Origin: Phaeoceros laevis
Taxonomy: Eukaryota > Anthocerotophyta > Anthocerotopsida > Notothyladales
DNA length: 64,000 nucleotides
Assembly (NCBI GenBank): GCA_049999765.1
Contig: JBNGIQ010009002.1
Coordinates: forward strand, 62,001-126,000
Direction of reading: 5' to 3'
Under the pieces are notes generated by a model. The model had not been told where the DNA came from and ran no database searches. It saw only the letters and a list, made by a program, of their open reading frames with translations. A program made the translations under genes and the position numbers. Shown piece after piece: positions 59,178-64,000 of the stretch (positions are counted from its first letter, which is position 1; each line of letters opens with the position of its first letter).

Positions 59178-61074
59178 TCACGGCTCTTTTGGTAACGTTT
59201 CCAGTTCAAAATCGTCTGATACCAGAAGTAGGCGTTCAGGGTCAACAACGTCTTCCCCCTTCTGATGTCCTGCTGCAATACGTACTCGGTCCCGGTCCTT
59301 AGGGTATGTCCAGTAAAGCAGACTATATGTCATGCAGGACAGGCTGTGGCCGACGAAGAAACATGCGAAAAGAGCTTTGGAAATAGCTGCAGCATTGCTC
59401 TTATCCTGGGCCCCTCCTTGGCTGCCGGGAGAAGCGTCAAACCCGAAAACCTTCTCAGCTAGGAGCCCCACAACCTGCGTGGCGAAGGATGCAAACAAGG
59501 ATTCGAAGAACCTATCCAGGGCAAAGATGGTGGTTCTACCACTTTCATCCACGATCTCAGAAAAGATTGGGCTGCAAAAGAAACAAAACATGCAGTCTTC
59601 TCAGTACACAAAAAAGTCGAATTCGCATACTGCATACTACACAATCGAACTCCTGTTGCAGTTAGCAATCAAATGTTGTGCCTGATACACTCACTTGTTG
59701 GTAGCAGAAACGCAGGCTGATGCTGACAGTCCCATGACGACCAGCCAAAAGCCATGCTGAAATGCAGCGGAAGGATCTTGGCGCAGGCCCAGGAAGAGAA
59801 TTGCTGCCAAAGGGACTGCTGAACCTGTACTGAGCTGAGCTACAATGATCCTGCCGGAATCTGGTAGAAGCTTGGCCATCAGGTCTCCCAGGCGCCCTCC
59901 CAGGGATGTGCCCACAGCACGTGAAAGTGTGCTAACAGTCAAGAGTGTAGCTGTAATGTGGTGAGAAAACCCCACTAGCTCCAGCCACATTGGACTGAAA
60001 GCCATCGCTGACGTTGCTGATGAACCAGGAACACCCTGAGCTACAATCACCTGGAAGGTGCGTGTCTGCACCACCTCCTTCGCTGCCGAGCCAAACGCAC
60101 TCCATTGTAGAGACAGAGATGATAAAGGTTCGTTGACATCGGTTACCCTGAGTAAGAAAATGAGCAGGTCTCAGACATTGAAAAGATTCAACCGTGCACT
60201 GAAAACAACTGCTGCATAAATCAGAACCCATCACTTTTTCCGAAAGTAGTGCAGTGGAGAACCTTTTTGTGGGAGGACGGGGATCAACCACCAGTAGCAA
60301 CACCAGCAAGCCCTCAACCACGCTCACCAGCGCCACGATGAAAAACGCCATTCTCCATCCTTCAACGAAAGGCATAGGGGTTCCAGCCAACAGAACAGCT
60401 AAGGAACCTCCCAACGTCACTCCAATTGTGTATGAGGTGTAAGTCCAACCGTATGCAGACCCTCTCTTACCAGCTTCCGTCAAGTCTGCTACTATGGAGA
60501 GAATGGCCGGGAAAGCCAGCGATAAACCTAACCCACTGACGGATCTTGTGATTGCAAGCTGTTGGAGCCATTACACGAGTCAGAACAGTAGTGTCACTTG
60601 CAAACATGCCACAGCTACTATTTGTTGCGAACAGAAATCGAGCTCTGCACCTGTGGCAAATAAGAAGACACACCACATGAGGCAGACCTGAATGTATGTC
60701 TGAGCACAACCAGCAGCAAAGGTAGAGGCTGCCCAAATTATCACACCTGCAGCTATGATGTTGGCCCGGTTATAATGCATGGACAGATAGGCACTCGCAG
60801 GATAACATAGGGTCTCGACAAGCCTCCTCACAGTGGTGAGAGTCCCCAAGGCAGTTGGTGAAACCGAGAAATGCTGGCCTATATCTCTGTAAACTGCTGG
60901 CAGCAGAACACCGTCTGCACCGTCAAGCATCATCGCTACGTTCACGAGGATGAGAGTGAGGGACCTCCTTGACCTGTCTTTCTCCATCCTAGAGCCCTGC
61001 CTCTCCCGGCTGCCAGGAGAATCGGCTCTCCAGCTATGGCCCCTCGGCCTCGGACTAACCTCGAACCGCTTCAT
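59178..61074 (-). CDS. MFS transporter (Spinster-like), copy 2
   Basis: Exons complement(60688-61074, 60263-60558, 59695-60147, 59178-59571) give about 509 aa. The membrane segments parallel copy 1: LILVNVAMMLDGADGVLLPAVYRDIG, SPTALGTLTTVRRLVETLCYPASAYLSMHYNRANI, GLGLSLAFPAILSIVADL, FQVIVAQGVPGSSATSAMAF and NPIFSEIVDESGRTTIFALDRF. It has one more intron than copy 1, inside the C-terminal half. The N-terminus has a basic extension of about 35 residues before the first helix, and a second ATG at about residue 30 is an alternative start. Substrate unknown. Confidence 0.88.
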
Positions 61075-62711
61075 TTAGTGTTGGCTAAGCCCGCATCCTG
61101 GTAGGAGACGCTCAAACACCACATACAGAGCAAAAGAGCGTACAACCTACAGGATGCTTTCGGCAGCAAGGAATGCCAGCATTCCGACGGTAGTCGTCGG
61201 AAGCTGAATAATGCAAACAGACGGAAGCGTGGTCTTCGAGGGGGCCAATTGTAACTAGATTGTACATTCTGACAATTACACTTTTACAACTTATTATAAG
61301 GTACACAACTTTCGGTTTCCTTTTTAGGCTGTCCGCATGAGACGTTTCAATGAATCATGAAGCATACGTTCTTATGAGAAGCAGTTTATATATTGTTATT
61401 TGGGAAAAACCACTCTCAACAAAATAAGATGTTTAGGAGTGCGTGTGCATGGTTTCCTTTTATTCTTGGTTTCCTTTTGTTCTTGGTTTAACCCTAGAGT
61501 GACCAAGGTACTCATGTGTTTCCACCCATAATTCGGCTCTTTCTCAAATATTTTCCTCTATCCGACTGTACCACATTTGTCTAGAATGAGACTAATTATC
61601 AAGATAAAAAATCTCTTAGAAACTTGTGAGGAGAATTTATATGCTGACTTGGTGCAGCCCGCTCCGCCACCGGAATCCCCACCACGGTGCCAGACACTTC
61701 TTTCAACTGAACATGATGCTTCAACGATAGATGCAAAATTCTGACTTCGCCCGTGCTTGCTTGAGGCGTGAAGCCACTGTCGTGCTTGCTTGGGGCGTTA
61801 TGATAAAGCTTGGTCGCCGAACAGAGATGGTGTACAAGTTACGATGCAGATCTGGCCAGTGGCCACATCCATCCATGGAAAAATCTGTCTAGCCAACTGC
61901 TACAGCCATCCATGGAAGAATCTGGTACGCAACTCCTCGTCACAACCAAACCAACTGCTAACTCAACCGTAAACTAGCACTCGACTGGGGTCACCAATAC
62001 CTGCTCCATAGCAGGGCAGAAGGCAGTCACATTGCACGACGGTGATTTGCAATGGAGGCCGTCTCCTACCGTCCTGCGAAAAAGGGTTAAGGGGCAAGTT
62101 TTAAAATCATCCTAAGTTCTAACCAGCTTGTTAGCATCTATCACATTGGCAATTGGCTTGAATGGTTTTAATTCTATTTAATGACTCTCATACCCAGCTT
62201 GACACAATGATTTCAAAAATAATATGAAATAATTAAGATTTGTCTTACCAACATGTCTATGGCAATTGGTAACACACAATCTTAAGTATTTCAAGTAATT
62301 AAGATTGTGGACTAACTAAAATGAACAGACCGAGAATATACCTAGAAATACTAATCGAGCGTGAAATACCTATGCTCCCTGTATCCAAATTTCCAATCTT
62401 ACCTTGCTTTGGAGTTGTTTTGAAGGAATATTGTCCATAGTTTTTATCCATCCAAAGAGCGATCTAGAGGTTATTTTACTCAGAGTTCAAACTTCAGAGA
62501 GGAGATCTCCATAGTTAGAGAGTAAGACTTTTTGCTTGCTTTTGAAGTTAAGGGGAAACATATGGTGGTAATTTGCACTCATAAATATTTATTTTTTAGG
62601 ATAGTATTTACATTGTTTAGCGATCTCTAGCTCTCAGCGTTTTATAGAATAATCCTTGGAAACCTAATGCTCTCTTTCATAGTTTATCTTATGACGTTCT
62701 CTTTCTGCAGC
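61075..62711. other. AT-rich intergenic region, no gene seen
   Basis: About 1.6 kb becoming AT-rich after about 61,300. No ORF shows a recognisable domain. The sequence ctctttctgcag ending at 62710, one base before the next ATG, looks like an acceptor site and suggests a 5' UTR intron. Confidence 0.45.
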
Positions 62712-63784
62712 ATGGAATCCATGGATATAATTGCTAAGAAGGCAAGGAAAAGGCCACTTGGTCGCCATCGTAGTAAAAAAAAGTCAAAAGAAGTATCTAT
62801 AGTCAAATCGGCTGAAGGTTTAAATGAAGTTATGCCAAGTGATGATGAATATGCCACTTTGGCCCCCATCAATGTTGGAGTGAAGATGGCATGACCGCCA
62901 TAAGTGTGCTTCTTATTGGAGAGGTGCTTCTTCTTGGAGAGGCACAAACTGATGGACATGCTGGCAATAGCGGGCTTTGTGTCGCACAACCACATGTTGA
63001 AGACACGGACACAACTAGTGATGTGCTTCTTCTTGGAGAGGCACAAACTGATGGACATGCTTGCAATAGCGGGCTTTATGTCGCACAACCACATGTTGAA
63101 GACATGGACACTATTAGTGAAGTGGTTCTTCTTGGAGAGACACAAACTGATGGACATGCTAGCAATAGCGAGCTTTGTGTCGCACAACCACATGTTGAAG
63201 ACATGGACACTACTAGTGATGTGCTTCTTCTTGGAGAGGCACAAACTGATGGACATGCTGGCAATAGCGGGCTTTGTGTTGCACAACCACATGTTGAAGA
63301 CATGGACACTACTAGTGATGTGCTTTTTGGAGAGGCACAAACCGATGGACATGCTGGCAATAGCGGGCTTTCTGTCGCACAACCACATGTTGAAGACATG
63401 GACACTACTGGTGATGCGCTTCTTCTTGAACAAGGACAAGCTGAACATGAAGAGACAACCATCACTTTCCATGATAGGGTTCAAGGAGAAGGGACTACCA
63501 ACAACATTATAGTTGACAATGTGAATGTTGAGAGTGCTGAGTCTGCACTAGATTACTCTTTTGGGGAAGATTTGTTGTTTTCTGATGAATCGAGGGAATG
63601 TCAGAGACCTCCACATCTTGGAGAAAGTAGATTTATTGGCCGATCAATCACCAAGAACCAAAAGAAGAAGCTTCGAAGGGAACGTGCCAAAGAAAGAAAG
63701 GAAAGCAAGGAAGTGACAATTAAAGTCATACTTTCTTGCTTTATAGCATGTTTGTTGATATTGATTGCTGGTATTTGGCTATAA
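62712..63784 (+). CDS. Uncharacterised protein with five 33-residue repeats and C-terminal membrane anchor
   Basis: The first segment (62712-62879) encodes a basic Lys/Arg-rich N-terminus, MESMDIIAKKARKRPLGRHR and onward. It is followed by an acidic stretch. The second segment (62924-63784) encodes five copies of a unit of the type VLLLGEAQTDGHAGNSGLxV followed by AQPHVEDMDTTSD. It continues into an acidic region, a basic KKKLRRERAKERK segment and a hydrophobic helix VILSCFIACLLILIAGIWL at the extreme C-terminus. The two segments join in frame if a 44-nt GT...AG stretch (62880-62923) is removed. This is short for an intron, so a frameshift is an alternative. The tail-anchored topology is inferred. 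I recognise no family. Confidence 0.55.
62930..63425. repeat. Coding tandem repeat, 99-bp period, five copies
   Basis: The marker ggcacaaac (a variant in copy 3) recurs at about 62940, 63040, 63139, 63238 and 63334, giving spacings of 99, 99, 99 and 96. The last is shorter by one codon. The units are highly similar. Because the period is a multiple of three, long open frames exist on both strands. Confidence 0.95.
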
Positions 63785-64000
63785 ATGTGCCTCATCATAT
63801 GTAGTGCTCATCTATCGAAAGATAGACTGCAGCTAGGAGCTAGTTTCTGAGCTAGCTACTTTCGCTTACGAGACTTTGGAGAGGGAAGATGTTTGAAGTT
63901 CAACCAACATGTTAGAAATATATGTCAATTGTCTTCCATTGAATGTTGTACAAGACAAATATGATCAATTGTCAATTGTCTTTTATTATGTCTCCCGTCG
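63785..64000. other. 3' flank, no gene seen
   Basis: AT-rich sequence after the repeat-protein stop codon, with an attgtcttttattatg-like end. Nothing further is supported. Confidence 0.4.

Noticed and set aside
62930-63425. CRISPR-like array
   Set aside because: Repeats are 99 bp, directly abutting with no spacers, inside a coding frame in a eukaryotic genome.
62684-63484. Antisense 266-codon ORF and a second plus-strand frame (62904-63512) through the repeat array
   Set aside because: The 99-bp period keeps all frames open. Only the frame continuing into the non-repeat acidic/basic/hydrophobic C-terminus looks protein-like.

Overview
The window looks like a compact nuclear genome of an early-diverging land plant with motile sperm, such as a bryophyte or lycophyte. 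The evidence is a phi-class GST cluster, a plant-type non-phosphorylating GAPDH (ALDH11), a salicylate-type methylesterase, a plant GDSL lipase, a moss-like PPR fragment and a DUF246-type O-fucosyltransferase. It also carries SAS-6, a centriole protein kept only by plants with flagellated sperm. Genes are close together and most introns are about 80-130 nt with GT-AG ends. The species is not identified. Three N blocks (6210-6609, 18617-18716, 20070-20502) show this is a draft scaffold.

Layout. 0.8-4.9 kb (-): DEAH-box helicase of the DHX37/Dhr1 type. 5.6-7.0 kb (+): methylesterase interrupted by a gap, followed by tRNA-Gly(UCC). 7.2-8.7 kb (-): GDSL esterase/lipase. 9.7-13.8 kb (-): two tandem paralogues, each with four ZZ-like zinc fingers, with the same five-exon structure. 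14.7-16.8 kb (-): CDC20. 17.35-19.0 kb (-): the 3' part of a canonical CDC25 phosphatase in a strongly AT-rich island. 21.0-21.4 kb (-): acylphosphatase. 21.5-23 kb: repeats and a decayed PPR fragment. 23.6-27.5 kb: a small uncharacterised ORF (-) and a CLC anion transporter (+). 28.2-37.9 kb (-): separase. 38.5-40.6 kb (+): O-fucosyltransferase-like protein. 42.7-45.4 kb (+): ALDH11/GAPN. 45.8-47.6 kb (-): MFS transporter. 47.8-53.4 kb: four phi GSTs, two leftward and two rightward. 54.6-58.6 kb (+): SAS-6. 59.2-61.1 kb (-): a second MFS transporter. 62.7-63.8 kb (+): a tail-anchored-looking protein with five 33-residue repeats in another AT-rich zone.

Four genes act in mitosis or centriole biology: CDC20 (APC/C activator), CDC25 (Cdk activator), separase (cohesin cleavage, downstream of APC/C-CDC20) and SAS-6 (cartwheel). 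The most notable items are the canonical CDC25, generally considered lost from land plants, and the tandem four-ZZ genes, for which I know no characterised plant family. For spliced genes the start and end span the whole coding region and the evidence lists exon coordinates read from splice consensus and frame.
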